Of a stretch of DNA of 33,319 nucleotides, positions 26,219 through 33,319 are shown in pieces. The notes below the pieces were generated by a model. The model worked only from the letters and a program-made list of their open reading frames with translations, was not told where the DNA came from and ran no database searches. The translations under genes were made by a program, and so were the position numbers. How positions within the stretch are numbered: position 1 is the first letter of the stretch; every line of letters begins with the position of its first letter. Origin of the DNA: Beijerinckiaceae bacterium (GTDB lineage: Bacteria; Pseudomonadota; Alphaproteobacteria; Rhizobiales; Beijerinckiaceae); NCBI GenBank assembly GCA_025459195.1, contig JALORF010000033.1, positions 1-33,319 of the forward strand. Reading direction: 5' to 3'.

Positions 26219-27889
26219 TCAGATCTTCATGCGCGGGCCACCGCGCGTGAACTCCACTCTCTGCTTCGGGGGCACCGGTGCCGGCAGCGCCGCATCCGCC
26301 TCGCCGTCATCTGCCATCTGCTGGTGGCTGCCGCCGCAGGCCATGGCCTGCGCCGCATCATGCATGGTGGAGCGCCGGTTATGCGTGGTCTGCCATTCGA
26401 CATCGCCCTCATCGGCGCGTGCGCGCGACATGTCGAAGTCGAACTTCACCTTCTTGCGGGACTGCGGACCCCAGTAGTCGACCTTGCCGAGGTCGTAGAA
26501 TTTCCGTTCGAAGCCTGCCTTCATGTAGGCTTTCAGGCAGCCCCAGAGATAGCGGCCCCGCGTCGAAAAACCCTGCCAGGGATAAGAGAAAAGGGCCTTC
26601 TTTATGTAAAAGCGGCGATAGTTGTTCATCGTCCGGTCGAGCAGTTCGCCGCGCTCCATCGCGTCGGGTTTCATGATCGGCGTGACGAAGTTGTATTTCT
26701 CGTAGTCGAAGACCTCGACCTTCTCGCCAAGTTCGCGGAACAGGTCGGAGAAGGGCCAGGGGGTATACATCGACCAGTTGGCCAGGTCCGGTTTCCAGTC
26801 GCAGGCCATCTTGTAGGTCTCTTCCAGCGTCTCCGCCGTCTCGTTCTCCATGCCGACGATGAACTGGGCTTCCACCACGATGCCGTTCTTGCGCAGCAAC
26901 TCGATCGCCTTCTTGTTGTCGGCGATGGTGGTCTCCTTGTTGAACAGGTCGAGCTTGAGCTGGGCCGCAGCTTCGGTGCCGAGCGAAACGTGGATGAGCC
27001 CCGCCTTGCGGTAAAGCGGCAGCAGGGCCTCATCGCGCAGGATGTCGGTCACGCGCGTGTTGATGCCCCAAAGGACATTGACCTTGCGGTCGATCAGCTC
27101 GTTGCAGAAGGCGACGAATTTCTTCTTGTTGATCGTCGGTTCCTCGTCCGCAAGGATGAAGAACCCGACCTGGAACCGTTCCTTCAGCTCGACGATCTCG
27201 TCGACCACCTTCTTCGGGTCGCGGACGCGGTAGTCGCGCCAGAACTTCCACTGGCTGCAGAACGAACAGGTGAAGGGGCAGCCGCGCGCCATGTTCGGAA
27301 TGGCGACGCGCGTGTTGAGCGGAATGTAGTTGTATTTCGGCCAGTCAAGGATCGACCAGTCGGCCTTGACGGAATCGATGTCCTTGACGGTGGGTGCGGC
27401 CGGCGTGGCATAGACCTTGCCGTCGACGATATAGGCAAGCCCCTTGATCGAGGCCCTCGCCTCAGGCCAGCGCCCCTCGGCGACGGCCCGCGCCACCTCG
27501 ATCATGATTTCTTCGCCCTCGCCCCGGACGATGGCGTCGATCCACGGGGCCTCCGGCAGAACCTGCTTGTACATGAAGGTGGCGTGCACGCCGCCCAGCA
27601 GCGTCACGGCACCGGGAGCAGCCTCCCGCGCGATTTCAAGGACCCGCTCTGCCTTGTAGATTGAGGGTGTGATGGCGGTGGCACCGACAATGTCGGGCTT
27701 TGCCTCCTCGATCAGCTCGCGCAAGCGGTCCTCGTTGACGTCATCCGTCATCGCGTCGATGAACCGGACATCCTCGAAGCCCTTGGCCTTCAGGGCCCCT
27801 GCGAGATAGGCCACCCAGGCCGGCGGCCAGGTCCCCGCGATCTCGGCGCCGCCGGAATGATAGTTCGGATGGATGAACAGGATGCGCAT
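26219..27889 (-). CDS. bchE: Anaerobic Mg-protoporphyrin IX monomethyl ester oxidative cyclase (radical SAM, B12-binding)
   Basis: Start [50 protein letters not shown]; radical SAM motif [22 protein letters not shown]. Track start at 28153 is an extension through the promoter. Confidence 0.96.
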   Translation of the reverse strand: MRILFIHPNYHSGGAEIAGTWPPAWVAYLAGALKAKGFEDVRFIDAMTDDVNEDRLRELIEEAKPDIVGATAITPSIYKAERVLEIAREAAPGAVTLLGGVHATFMYKQVLPEAPWIDAIVRGEGEEIMIEVARAVAEGRWPEARASIKGLAYIVDGKVYATPAAPTVKDIDSVKADWSILDWPKYNYIPLNTRVAIPNMARGCPFTCSFCSQWKFWRDYRVRDPKKVVDEIVELKERFQVGFFILADEEPTINKKKFVAFCNELIDRKVNVLWGINTRVTDILRDEALLPLYRKAGLIHVSLGTEAAAQLKLDLFNKETTIADNKKAIELLRKNGIVVEAQFIVGMENETAETLEETYKMACDWKPDLANWSMYTPWPFSDLFRELGEKVEVFDYEKYNFVTPIMKPDAMERGELLDRTMNNYRRFYIKKALFSYPWQGFSTRGRYLWGCLKAYMKAGFERKFYDLGKVDYWGPQSRKKVKFDFDMSRARADEGDVEWQTTHNRRSTMHDAAQAMACGGSHQQMADDGEADAALPAPVPPKQRVEFTRGGPRMKI

Positions 27890-27932
27890 GACGGGTCCCT
27901 CCCCGGGTGTCTGCCGATAGCGCCTGATCATG

Positions 27933-27950
27933 TGTCCACTGTAATTGACA
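27933..27950. promoter_or_regulatory. PpsR/CrtJ-type operator in the bchE-hemN divergent region (TGTCCACTGTAATTGACA)
   Basis: Exact TGT-N12-ACA, about 43 nt upstream of the bchE ATG. Confidence 0.75.
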
Positions 27951-27958
27951 CCGATCAA
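27945..27958. promoter_or_regulatory. FnrL/FNR-like site (TTGACACCGATCAA) overlapping the PpsR-type site
   Basis: Close to TTGAT-N4-ATCAA (one mismatch: TTGAC-ACCG-ATCAA), between the oxygen-sensitive-pathway genes bchE and hemN. Confidence 0.72.
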
Positions 27959-27987
27959 AAACGGGCAGCCTGCCAATGGGTCACATC

Positions 27988-28007
27988 GCGCCGGATTGAT
28001 CCGGCGC
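27988..28007. repeat. Perfect 9-bp-arm palindrome between bchE and hemN
   Basis: GCGCCGGAT-TG-ATCCGGCGC. Confidence 0.8.
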
Positions 28008-28077
28008 AAGGTCTGTCCACCGCTGTCAGGGCAATCTTTGCCCAAGGCGGTCGTCATGAGCGCCGGGAGGATCGCCC

Positions 28078-29436
28078 ATGTCCCTGTCTCCGGAAGCCAT
28101 CCTGCGCAACGCCGAGCAGCCGGTGCCGCGCTACACCAGCTATCCGACAGCACCCCACTTTCATGCCGGTGTCGGGCCGGATGTCTATCGGGGCTGGCTT
28201 CAGGCCTTGCCGGAGAATGCCGCCCTTTCGCTGTATGTGCATGTGCCGTTCTGCGACACGCTGTGCTGGTTCTGCGGGTGCCACACCAAGATCACGCGGC
28301 AATATGCGCCCATCGCGGACTACCTCGAGGCGACCATGCGCGAGATTGCCACGATCGCGGCGCTGGTGCCGGCATCGGCGCGTGTCACGCATCTGCACTG
28401 GGGCGGAGGCTCGCCAACCATCCTCAGCCCCGATGACAGCCGCCGGCTGGTGGATCGCATCCGTCGCGAGTTCCGTGTCGACGATGACATGGAGTTTGCC
28501 GTCGAGGTCGATCCGCGCGGCATGGATGATGCCCGCATCGATGCCCTCGCCGAAAGCGGGCTGACCCGCGTCAGCATCGGCGTGCAGGATTTCGATCCGG
28601 CTGTGCAGAAGGCCATCAACCGTGTGCAGAGCGTCGCCGAAACCCGCGCCGTGATCGAACGCTTCCGCGAGCATGGCGTGGGCTCGCTCAACATCGATGC
28701 CATCTACGGCCTGCCCGGCCAGCATGCGCAGCAGTTGAGCCACACGCTCGATGAGGTGGTCAGGCTGGCTCCGGACCGTATCGCCCTGTTCGGCTATGCC
28801 CATGTGCCATGGATGAAGCGGCACCAGTCCATGATCGACACAGGTGCGCTTCCCGGCGTGCTGGAGCGCCATGCCCAGGCCGAACTCGCCGCCGGCCTGC
28901 TGGAGGAAGCTGGCTTTGCCCGCATCGGCATCGACCATTTTGCCCGCCTTGATGACGAATTGGCTGTGGCGGCACGCGAGGGCCGTCTGCAACGCAACTT
29001 CCAGGGTTACACGGTCGATCCTGCCGATGCGCTGATCGGCCTCGGTGCCTCGGCCATCGGCAAGCTGCCGCAAGGCTATGTGCAGAACGAACCGGCGATT
29101 GCGGGCTATGCCCGCGCCACGCAGGCTGGGGGGCTTGCCGCCGTGCGCGGCGTCGCGCTGAGCGCCGAGGATCAGATGCGCGGCGAAGTGATCGAGCGAC
29201 TGATGTGCGATCTTGCCTTTTCCCGTCGTCACCTGCGCCAGCGCTACGGGTCAGCGGCCGATCCCCTGATTGCCGAGGCAGAGGAGATCATCGAGGCGGA
29301 TGCCGACGGCTTCGTTGTCGGCACCGATGATGGCTTCATGATCACCAGCCGCGGCAGGCCCTTTCTGCGCACGGTGGCGGCACGGTTCGATGCCTATCTG
29401 CCGGGCCGCCCCAACGGCCATTCGCTGGCAGTCTGA
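28078..29436 (+). CDS. hemN: Oxygen-independent coproporphyrinogen III oxidase
   Basis: 452 aa; [26 protein letters not shown], radical [45 protein letters not shown]. Confidence 0.95.
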   Translation: MSLSPEAILRNAEQPVPRYTSYPTAPHFHAGVGPDVYRGWLQALPENAALSLYVHVPFCDTLCWFCGCHTKITRQYAPIADYLEATMREIATIAALVPASARVTHLHWGGGSPTILSPDDSRRLVDRIRREFRVDDDMEFAVEVDPRGMDDARIDALAESGLTRVSIGVQDFDPAVQKAINRVQSVAETRAVIERFREHGVGSLNIDAIYGLPGQHAQQLSHTLDEVVRLAPDRIALFGYAHVPWMKRHQSMIDTGALPGVLERHAQAELAAGLLEEAGFARIGIDHFARLDDELAVAAREGRLQRNFQGYTVDPADALIGLGASAIGKLPQGYVQNEPAIAGYARATQAGGLAAVRGVALSAEDQMRGEVIERLMCDLAFSRRHLRQRYGSAADPLIAEAEEIIEADADGFVVGTDDGFMITSRGRPFLRTVAARFDAYLPGRPNGHSLAV

Positions 29437-29610
29437 TCCCATTAGCCACCGGCTTTGACCGATGAGCCGACGGCCAGCGCAAATGCCCGCCCGCGCTGAT
29501 GCGAGGGATGTCATGAACTGTGATGGGTCACAGATCATGACCACTGGCCTGGCGCGCTTGGCCGCCGGGCGGAACGACCTGATCGGAATGTGCCATGAGG
29601 CAGGCGCCGC

Positions 29611-30633
29611 TCAGGCAGCGCTGGCTGCCGCCGTGGCTGTCGCTGGCGCCAGATTGGCAACGAAGGCGTCGGTGGCCGCCGGCCAGGATCGCGTCATGGC
29701 AAAGGCCCTGCAGCGGGGACGTGGCACCGCAAGCGCCGCCAGGCAGGCGCGGCGCAGGTCAAAGTCGAGGCAGGCGACATCACTGCCGCCGACCACGTCG
29801 AGAGGGCCCGGAACGGGAAAGGCCGCCACCGGCAATCCCGACGCTGCGGCCTCGAGCAGCACGATGCCATAGGTATCGGTCAGGCTCGGGAATACGAACG
29901 CATCCGCCGAGGCATAGAGCGCCGCAAGGTCCCGGCCCTGTTTCAGGCCGGCGAAATGCACGTGCGGGAACCTGGCCTTGAGCGCATCGGCTTGCGGGCC
30001 GTCACCGACCACCACCTTGGAACCCGGCAGGTCAAGGCCGAGAAAGGCCTGAAGGTTCTTTTCCGGCGCAAGCCGGCTCACCGTCAGGAAGATCGGGCGC
30101 GGCAGATCGAGCACGCGCGGCTGGTCGGGGTGGAACAGGGCGGTATCGACCCCGCGGGGCCAGTGGGCGAGGTGGGTGAAGCCATGCGCCTTCAAATCTG
30201 CGCGCATGCTGTGGGTCGAGACCATCACGCGCGCTGCCGGCGCATGAAAGTGCCGCAGCATGGCATAGGTCATCCACTCCGGCACAGGCACGCGGGCGCT
30301 GACATATTCCGGAAAGCGCGTGTGGTAGCTGGTCGTGAAGCACCGCCCGAGGGCGAGGCAAGCCCCGCGCATGGCCCAGCCGATGGGGCCTTCCGTGGCG
30401 ATGTGGATCGCGTCCGGCTGCTCGGCGACCAGCACCGCGCGCAGCGTCCCTGCCGTGACCATGGCAAGCCGGATGTCCGGATAGGTCGGCATGGCAAAGG
30501 TCTGGAAATCCCGCGGCGTGACCATTTTGACCACATGGCCACGCTGGCGAAGATCGTCGATGGTCGCCTGCAAGGTGCGGACGACGCCATTGACCTGCGG
30601 CTCCCAGGCATCGGTGGCGATCAGGATCTTCAT
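29611..30633 (-). CDS. GT4-family glycosyltransferase, candidate diacylglycerol glycosyltransferase (Agt-like)
   Basis: 340 aa MKILIATDAWEPQVNGVVRTLQATIDDLRQRGHVVKMVTPRDFQTFAMPTYPDIRL...FPSLTDTYGIVLLEAAASGLPVAAFPVPGPLDVVGG; 12 nt downstream of the metallophosphoesterase. Confidence 0.88.
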   Translation of the reverse strand: MKILIATDAWEPQVNGVVRTLQATIDDLRQRGHVVKMVTPRDFQTFAMPTYPDIRLAMVTAGTLRAVLVAEQPDAIHIATEGPIGWAMRGACLALGRCFTTSYHTRFPEYVSARVPVPEWMTYAMLRHFHAPAARVMVSTHSMRADLKAHGFTHLAHWPRGVDTALFHPDQPRVLDLPRPIFLTVSRLAPEKNLQAFLGLDLPGSKVVVGDGPQADALKARFPHVHFAGLKQGRDLAALYASADAFVFPSLTDTYGIVLLEAAASGLPVAAFPVPGPLDVVGGSDVACLDFDLRRACLAALAVPRPRCRAFAMTRSWPAATDAFVANLAPATATAAASAA

Positions 30634-30645
30634 CTGCCGCCCCTT

Positions 30646-31461
30646 TCAGGCTGCCAGAGGCTCCACTTGCTTGCCGGAGCCTGCCGCCCCGCTGCCTTCC
30701 GGATCGGCTGCCGCGATCAGCGCGGCCTTGCTGGTGTTCCAGGCGATGATCTCGAACTGGCCATCCTGCCGCTCGACAAGGGCCGTGCTGCTTTCCACCC
30801 AGTCGCCGCAGTTCATGTAGTGGATGCCGCTGATCTCGCGGATCGCGGCATGGTGGATGTGCCCGCAGATCACGCCATCGGCCTGCTGCCGGCGCGCCTC
30901 GCCTGACAGGGTTTCCTCGAAGGCGCTGATGAAGTTGACGGCCTTCTTGACGCTGTGCTTGGCCCAGGCCGAGAAAGACCAGTAGGTCAGGCCCAGCCGC
31001 CGCCGGATGAAATTGATCTGATTGTTGAGGACCAGGGCGATCTCGTAGGCCCAGTCGCCCACGAAGGCGAGCCACTTGGCGTGCATCACCACGGCATCGA
31101 ACTGGTCGCCGTGGATCACCAGATAGCGCCGGCCGTCCGCGCCTTCGTGGATCGTCCGGTCGGCGATCTCGATGCCGCCGACCTGGCTGTCCTGGAAATC
31201 GCGCAGGAACTCGTCGTGATTGCCGGGCACCAGCACGATCCGGGTGCCCTTGCGGCCCTTGCGCAGCAGCTTCTGCACCACGTCATTGTGCGATTGCGGC
31301 CAATACCATGATTTCTTCAGCCGCCAGCCATCAACGATGTCGCCGACCAGATAGATCATGTCGGACTCGGTATGCTTCAGAAAGTCCAGCAGCGCGTCGA
31401 CCTGGCTGGTGCGCGTGCCCAGATGCACGTCCGAGATGAAGATGGCGCGATAGCGGTTCAT
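30646..31461 (-). CDS. Calcineurin-like metallophosphoesterase, PlcP-like (often annotated UDP-2,3-diacylglucosamine diphosphatase)
   Basis: Start MNRYRAIFISDVHLGTRTSQVDALLDFLKHTESDMIYLVGDIVDGWRLKKSWYWPQSHNDVVQKLLRKGRKGTRIVLVPGNHDEFLRDF...GVICGHIHHAAIREI; canonical metal-binding motifs. Track start at 32280 is antisense to the methyltransferase. Confidence 0.9.
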   Translation of the reverse strand: MNRYRAIFISDVHLGTRTSQVDALLDFLKHTESDMIYLVGDIVDGWRLKKSWYWPQSHNDVVQKLLRKGRKGTRIVLVPGNHDEFLRDFQDSQVGGIEIADRTIHEGADGRRYLVIHGDQFDAVVMHAKWLAFVGDWAYEIALVLNNQINFIRRRLGLTYWSFSAWAKHSVKKAVNFISAFEETLSGEARRQQADGVICGHIHHAAIREISGIHYMNCGDWVESSTALVERQDGQFEIIAWNTSKAALIAAADPEGSGAAGSGKQVEPLAA

Positions 31462-31511
31462 GCGTCCCCGGTCATCGTTCGTTGCGCTGATCCGGTGTTT
31501 GCTTGATTTGT

Positions 31512-31529
31512 GTCTCAGTTTTTTGACAG
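31512..31529 (-). promoter_or_regulatory. PHO-box-like element upstream of the metallophosphoesterase
   Basis: Minus-strand CTGTCAA-AAAA-CTGAGAC versus CTGTCAT-N4-CTGTCAT; first half 6/7, second half 4/7; about 50 nt upstream of ATG 31461. Confidence 0.4.
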
Positions 31530-31608
31530 GCGTTGTCTGGTAAATGGCAATTCGCAAGACTGTCACGCGGCGCGGATATGCCAACAAGGCCAAATTGCCT
31601 GACCGGGG

Positions 31609-32256
31609 ATGCGCCACATGCTTGCCGACCTTGACCGATCGACCGTGGAACGCGCCTATGCGCGCTGGGCCCCGCTCTATGATGTGCTGTGCGGGCCGGT
31701 CTTCCTCAACGCGCGCCGCGCGGCCACCGCCGCCGCCAAGCAGGCCGGTCCGCGCGTGCTCGAGATCGGGGTCGGCACCGGCCTGTCCTTCCCCGATTAT
31801 GACGCGCGTCATGCCGTGACGGGCATCGACATTTCCGAGCAGATGATCGCCCGTGCCCGCGCCCGGCAGGCCTCGGGCCGCTACCCCTGGGTTGCCGGCC
31901 TGCACGTCATGGATGCCGAACACCTGGCCTTCGGGCCCGGCTGTTTCGATGCGGTCGTGGCCCAGTTCGTCATCACCCTCGTGGCCCACCCCGAGCGCGT
32001 TCTGGACGAATGCGCCAGGGTGCTCAGCCCCGGCGGCGAGATCATCCTCGTCAACCACTTCTACTCGGAGCGCGGCCTGGCCGCGAAGCTGGAAGACGGG
32101 CTGGCCAAGGTGGCCCGTCCGCTCGGACTGCGCCCGGAATTCCCCTTCGCCCGCATCGCCGGCTGGGCCGAGGCCCAAGGCAACATGCAGGTCATCGAAC
32201 GCCGCAAAATCACCCCGTTCAAGGTCTTCACGCTGGTGAGGATCAAGCGGGTTTGA
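31609..32256 (+). CDS. pmtA: Class I SAM-dependent methyltransferase, PmtA-like phosphatidylethanolamine N-methyltransferase
   Basis: VERAYARWAPLYDVLCGPVFLNARRAATAAAKQAGPRVLEIGVGTGLSFPDYDARHAVTGIDISEQMIARAR...; start may be ATG 31618. Confidence 0.82.
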   Translation: MRHMLADLDRSTVERAYARWAPLYDVLCGPVFLNARRAATAAAKQAGPRVLEIGVGTGLSFPDYDARHAVTGIDISEQMIARARARQASGRYPWVAGLHVMDAEHLAFGPGCFDAVVAQFVITLVAHPERVLDECARVLSPGGEIILVNHFYSERGLAAKLEDGLAKVARPLGLRPEFPFARIAGWAEAQGNMQVIERRKITPFKVFTLVRIKRV

Positions 32257-32425
32257 TAGATTTCTGTGAGCCGGCACCACCAGATGGACTCAATTGGCCT
32301 GAGTTTCCGGCCCGCACGCACGATCAAGGGGCGCGTTCTCGGATTTTAAAGCGACTCGATCACGGAAGGTATAGATCCTAGACAGACTCGCTTCGTGATC
32401 TCCACCAGACCGAGTTAAGCCAACT

Positions 32426-33154
32426 GTGACGACAAACCTACCTTCCGATTTTTACTTTATGGATGAAGCACGAATCGTCGCCGCGCATGATATTTTGATC
32501 GCGCAAGATCCCGAGTTGAAGTCACATGCGGAGCTCATAAACCGTTGTTTGGAGTTCATAGATTGGCTTTTGAGGCTCGAAAATCATCAGGATAGCGAAC
32601 ACCTAGCCTTGCTTCGGCTCGGCGTCCGGTGCTTCAACTCGTGCGGTGCAGCCTTGCGCTTGTTGCGATGTGGCCATTGGCAACCGACTATATTGATAAT
32701 TCGTGATCTCTACGAAACCCAGTTTCTGCTGGACCTACTCGCCCGCGATACCACGAAACTCAAAGCATGGCTGACGCTTTCAGCGAAGGAACGAAACAAA
32801 CAATTCAAGGCCGTAAGCATTCGCCAAGACCTCGATACGCGGGATGGGTTCAATGACAAAAAACGTGCGGAGCGCTATAAGATGCTGTCTACTTATGGGG
32901 CGCACGCGACCCCAGAAGGTTTCGACATCATTTCTCCTAACGGCATAACGAATATCGGCCCATACCCAGACCAAAAAATGCTTAAAAGCACTATTGAAGA
33001 GCTTGCAATGGTAACCGCGCATGCGGCTGCTACAATATCCCCGCTGGTGGAGCCAATTGATCAATACGGTTGGAATCGGAAGCTCGCGTTCATTGAGTCA
33101 CTCGAAGTATGGCGCAAGCGGTTCCTCAATCATGGCTCCGACAAATCGGATTAG
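32426..33154 (+). CDS. DUF5677-like hypothetical protein
   Basis: 242 aa MTTNLPSDFYFMDEARIVAAHDILIAQDPELKSHAELINRCLEFIDWLLRLENHQ...IIRDLYETQFLLDLLARD...; resembles DUF5677 proteins (recognised by eye); AT-richer than flanks. Confidence 0.65.
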   Translation: MTTNLPSDFYFMDEARIVAAHDILIAQDPELKSHAELINRCLEFIDWLLRLENHQDSEHLALLRLGVRCFNSCGAALRLLRCGHWQPTILIIRDLYETQFLLDLLARDTTKLKAWLTLSAKERNKQFKAVSIRQDLDTRDGFNDKKRAERYKMLSTYGAHATPEGFDIISPNGITNIGPYPDQKMLKSTIEELAMVTAHAAATISPLVEPIDQYGWNRKLAFIESLEVWRKRFLNHGSDKSD

Positions 33155-33220
33155 CATGATCGAGTCGCCCTAGCGGTGAAAGCGAGTTGGTACAGAGTTG
33201 TGCGGATACCCACCGGGGAA

Positions 33221-33296
33221 TGGTGGGCCCTGCAGGACTCGAACCTGCAACCAGACCGTTATGAGCGGTCGGCTCTAACCATTGAGCTAAGGGCCC
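33221..33296 (-). tRNA. tRNA-Ile2 (CAU anticodon, lysidine-modified type), CCA encoded
   Basis: Reverse complement GGGCCCTTAGCTCAATGGTTAGAGCCGACCGCTCATAACGGTCTGGTTGCAGGTTCGAGTCCTGCAGGGCCCACCA; cloverleaf arms pair; body resembles E. coli ileX/ileY rather than elongator or initiator Met. Confidence 0.88.
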
Positions 33297-33319
33297 TTGA
33301 TCGTCAGATACGTGCGGGC

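Noticed and set aside
26117-27664. 515-aa plus-strand ORF opposite bchE
   Set aside because: Mirror of the bchE coding strand; His/Arg/Val-rich with no domain signature.
29518-29533. CTGTGA-tggg-TCACAG palindrome between convergent hemN and the glycosyltransferase as a CRP-type site
   Set aside because: CRP sites have a TGTGA-N6-TCACA spacing; here the spacer is 4 nt and it lies between convergent 3' ends, so a regulatory role is unsupported.
31462-32280. N-terminal extension of the metallophosphoesterase ORF to 32280
   Set aside because: Runs antisense through the PmtA-like gene; the family N-terminus MNRYRAIFISDVHLG begins at 31461.
32257-32425. Search for a direct repeat of the tRNA-Ile2 3' end (att site) left of the DUF5677-like gene
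   Set aside because: No convincing copy of GCAGGACTCGAACCTGCA or similar seen; island boundaries cannot be claimed from this window.

Overview
The window is a photosynthesis gene cluster (PGC) from a GC-rich alphaproteobacterium; Hyphomicrobiales/Rhizobiales-like is a low-confidence guess. Left to right: a truncated acyltransferase-3 gene (minus strand, missed by the ORF track because it runs off the edge); bchG - PucC/Bch2-like MFS - bchP - tspO - bchI - bchD - bchO - crtI - crtB - a small single-TM ORF; crtC and crtD (minus); crtE - crtF - bchC - bchX - bchY - bchZ - pufQ - pufB - pufA - pufL - pufM - pufC; bchJ and bchE (minus); hemN (plus); a glycosyltransferase and a metallophosphoesterase (minus) resembling the Agt/PlcP lipid-remodelling pair; a PmtA-like methyltransferase; an AT-richer DUF5677-like gene; and tRNA-Ile2(CAU) on the minus strand. 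No wholly undescribed system is evident. The most notable signals are: (1) pufQ frameshifted by a 4-bp CTAT tandem duplication; (2) a perfect 31-bp tandem duplication that rewrites the BchZ C-terminus; (3) a repeated PpsR/CrtJ-type operator (TGT-N12-ACA) at the bchC, puf, crtE/crtD and bchE/hemN promoters, degenerate at bchG, with an overlapping FnrL-like site at bchE/hemN; (4) a PHO-box-like element upstream of the plcP/agt-like pair; (5) a crtC frame without a canonical start codon where homology begins; (6) an LH1 alpha polypeptide with its C-terminal Trp displaced by one residue. pufA, the true pufB, pufQ and the edge acyltransferase are absent or wrong in the supplied ORF track. All product calls come from reading the translations; no database searches were run.
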